Assembly: GCF_001641265.1 (NCBI RefSeq)
Contig: NW_020167531.1
Span: 372,001-436,000 of the forward strand
DNA: 64,000 bases
From: Pseudogymnoascus destructans
Lineage: Eukaryota > Ascomycota > Leotiomycetes > Thelebolales > Thelebolaceae
Reading direction: 5' to 3'
Below, piece by piece: positions 61,813 through 64,000 of this stretch. Positions within the stretch are counted from its first letter, which is position 1, and every line of letters starts with the position of its first letter. Made by a program: the position numbers and the translations under genes. Below the pieces are notes generated by a model, which saw nothing but the letters and a program-made list of their open reading frames with translations, had not been told where the DNA came from and did not search any database.

Positions 61813-62455
61813 ATGGTACGCAAAAAAAGTCGAAAATCAGAGGAATTAGAAGCTCTATTAGCTGAAGCTATCTTAGGCATCCAAAATAAGAAGTATAAAT
61901 CATCATATGAGGCTGCTAAGGCCTTAGGGTTGAGCCGTAGTACTGTTAGTATGCGTGTTAGCCAACAACGGCCATCAAGGCAAGAAGCGCGTCAAAAACA
62001 GCAGCAATATTAGCAGCCCTCCTGATTTTCAGACACTTTAGAAAGCAAATACAGTGCTCTCTTCTACAATAAGTCGTGGCATTCATAAGTCGTGGCATTC
62101 TTAATACACGCCACATACTACAGCAAAGACAGAAGCGCAGAGAACAGAATAAGGGCAAAAGAGCAGTTTTAAAGGGTCAATTCCACATCTCTACCAAGGA
62201 GTTGATGTCGCAAGTAGCAGAAGCAGAAGCAGAAGCAGAAGCAGAAGCAGAAGCAGCAGCAGAAGCAGAAGCAGAAGCAGAAGCAGAAGCAGAACAACAG
62301 CTACATCCCAAAAGTCGAAAATATCAACAACGCCATAAGCTACAACATCTATAATTGATTTAATTGATGATAGTAGTGAAGAGGAGATGTGTGATGGTGA
62401 TTTAATTGATGGTAGTGAAGAGGAGATGTGTGATGGTGATTTAGATGAATTGGCA
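61813..62455 (+). pseudogene. Fot1/pogo transposase deletion derivative
   Basis: Two frames from one transposase with the middle missing. 61813-62013 (66 aa) is the N-terminal psq/CENP-B-type helix-turn-helix (SSYEAAKALGLSRSTVSMRV). 62076-62354 (92 aa) is the C-terminal end, with RREQNKGKRAVLKGQFHISTKEL, then a pure (EA)n expansion and a basic end. The DDE core is absent. The 3' side has GAAGAGGAGATGTGTGATGGTGATTTA twice, coding an acidic tail. Terminal inverted repeats could not be established. The (AGAAGC)n tract (62216-62294) expands the Glu-Ala run. Confidence 0.75.
62216..62294 (+). repeat. hexanucleotide repeat (AGAAGC)n
   Basis: About 13 copies with one CAGCAG interruption, coding a Glu-Ala run inside the transposase remnant. 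Confidence 0.9.
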
Positions 62456-63087
62456 TAATAATGGTGGAACTATTTTCAATTTTTGGTTGGTAAGTTAGTG
62501 GTAGTCTGGTGGTTTCGTGGGGTCTTCTGCCGCCTACTTTCCCCAAAACTATCCAGGTAGCGGCGGGAGCGTACGGGAGCGATGGGATCTGTCATGAAGT
62601 ACCTATAAGTTAAGACGGATGCGGGGATCAACAGCGACAAATGAAGGGAGGAATGAAGATAAATCTGGATAGTTATTGTTTTGCAAATATCGTTCGCAAA
62701 ACACGGCTAAAGAGCTGGAATATTAACCTACACTGACATCAGGGAGGTGCCAAAGCTGATCCACAACTCATATTGGGCGCCAACAAACGGACTGACCTGA
62801 ACCGGCCCGACGTGTTTAACCTGGTCCTGGCCTGGTCGTTGTCCCGCTCTACACCTCTACCTCCTCGACCTCGACCTCGACCTCTACCTCTACCTCTACC
62901 TCTACCTCTACCTCTACCTCTACCTCTACCTCTACCTAACTGAACTGCATCTGCATGAGTTGGCGTTTTCACATACTACCTACTATCCCTCCTCCTGCAT
63001 CTGTATTCATCCTCTCACTCACCACACACACGTCGATGCCTATCCACCAAACCGCGCCCTCGCTCTCGTGCTCTGCTCAGTCCCACC
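62456..63087. other. promoter region of the DUF7514-like gene
   Basis: 632 bp with a pyrimidine-rich (CTCTAC)n array (listed separately) 150-220 bp before the start codon. No gene. Frames on the minus strand across the array give an (GR)n artefact. Confidence 0.4.
62865..62938 (+). repeat. hexanucleotide repeat (CTCTAC)n / (CTCGAC)n
   Basis: Twelve 6-bp units, the first few CTCGAC and the rest CTCTAC. Confidence 0.92.
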
Positions 63088-64000
63088 ATGGCGCAACCAC
63101 AAGACGCGGCGGCGTACTACGGCGATCTCCTTGACAGCGACAAGAAGCCCTCGAGGGTCATGGTTGCGCTGCTCACGGGGATCGCAAAATATATTGTATG
63201 TAGCGCCTAGGAAGATGCGCCATAGGCCCGCTGCTGTTGCCAGTGCGCCGTTCTGACAGTGTGGAAAAGGTCAAGAATCTCGGGGACAAGGACACAAAGT
63301 GTCTTACCCCGCCAAAGCTGGCGGCGTTCTACAAAGCCGTCGGTGGGAACTACGACTGTAAGAGAGCGCATCTGCCTTGAACTGTCTGTATAGCTTGAAC
63401 TGACTCCTACCTCGCAGCTGTCTTCATCGACCTCCCAAACCCCCAAATATCATTCATCTACCAATCCATAGGCTGCCAACACACCCTCCAACCCACCGAC
63501 GACGACTTCCACGCCCCCACCATCCCCGCCCTCACAACCCGCGGCTTCGTCCGCTGGCAAACCATCGAGATCCTCCTCGACCCCTCCGGGCACGTGCCCT
63601 TCCTCCAGCGCGCCGTCCACGACTTCCCCATCCTCATCCCGGAGACGGGAGACCGCTTCCCCGCCGACCTCCCCGCCTCCTGCCTGCCCCAGGAGCCCGA
63701 CGCCGCTATCGAGAAATGGCATAATAAGTGCGCTGAGAGGCTGCGGAGGGATTCGGCGGCGGATGAGAGGCCTCGGGGTCAACCGAATCATACGGCGGAC
63801 TCGAGACATCAGTCCCCTTACGTGAAGGCGTCGCATACCCACCCCGCTACCTCTATCCCGCGCGACAGCCCTAGAGGCACAGATAACTTCAACCCCAAAC
63901 CCGAGCAGCACCCGCGCCGCCAAAAACCCACACGCAGCGGCACACACGCCCCCACCAACCCCCGTGACCCCCCACCCACCCCCCGCCCGGCCACTCCACC
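63088..64000 (+). CDS. DUF7514-like protein (5' part, runs off the window)
   Basis: Three exons so far: 63088-63195, 63270-63357, 63418-64000 (open at the edge). Introns of 74 and 60 nt. The acceptor at 63269 (GAAAAG) was chosen over an AG at 63258 because only it keeps phase with the conserved CLTPPKLAAFYKAVGGNYD. Residues about 1-180 match the fungal DUF7514 layout: AYYGDLLDSDKKPS, LTPPKLAAFY, SVFIDLPNPQISFIYQSIGCQHTLQPTDDDF, TRGFVRWQTIEILLDPSGHVPFLQRAV and a late KWH. A disordered Pro/Arg/His-rich part follows. The family's function is unknown. Confidence 0.82.

Noticed and set aside
62739..62972. Minus-strand (GR)n protein frame
   Set aside because: Made by the (CTCTAC)n microsatellite; no homology on either side.

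Overview
The window is nuclear DNA of a filamentous ascomycete (Pezizomycotina). Genes are separated by short intergenic stretches, introns are 45-120 nt with GTRNGT donors and CTAAC/CTGAC-type branch sites, and many products are fungal-specific (MSB1/Mug8, CCC2-type Cu-ATPase, fungal STI1, DUF7514/DUF7732-like proteins). Class or genus cannot be fixed from sequence alone.

Layout. 0-16.8 kb is a conserved housekeeping block: the 3' end of an unidentified gene, VPS8 (CORVET), a GPALPP1-like protein, STI1/HOP, a cysteine-containing secreted or GPI-type protein, UDP-GlcNAc pyrophosphorylase and a TDG/MUG-type mismatch DNA glycosylase. A decayed LINE RNase H fragment with RIP-like stops lies at about 12 kb. 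17.0-35.9 kb is a transposon graveyard and nest: a broken hAT transposase, a 15.3-kb chromovirus-type Ty3 element (A), a young and apparently intact second chromovirus (B) inserted in the gag of A, a solo LTR of the B family inserted further 3' in A, a gag and leader fragment of a third element (C), and a Fot1/pogo fragment. 36.3-64 kb returns to genes: nicotinamidase PNC1, a J-domain protein, a MARVEL-like four-helix membrane protein, uracil-DNA glycosylase UNG1, a decayed BTB/POZ gene, mitochondrial carrier MTM1 (SLC25A39/40 type), the polarity protein MSB1, a 412-aa fungal protein, the copper P-type ATPase CCC2, COP9 signalosome subunit 7, a Fot1/pogo deletion derivative, and the 5' part of a DUF7514-like gene running off the right edge.

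The most interesting item is inside element A. Between its pol gene and its 3' LTR, on the opposite strand, lies an intron-containing gene for a small protein with a six-cysteine cluster of spacing C-x2-C-x12-C-x8-C-x2-C-x6-C, a stretched variant of the fungal Zn2Cys6 pattern. Its reading frame closes exactly across two predicted introns once the solo LTR and one copy of its 5-bp target duplication are disregarded. Antisense orientation would let introns survive retrotransposition.

The genes form no single pathway or cluster; they are ordinary neighbours. Exon boundaries were set by reading splice sites and checking frame closure by hand; no database search was run.
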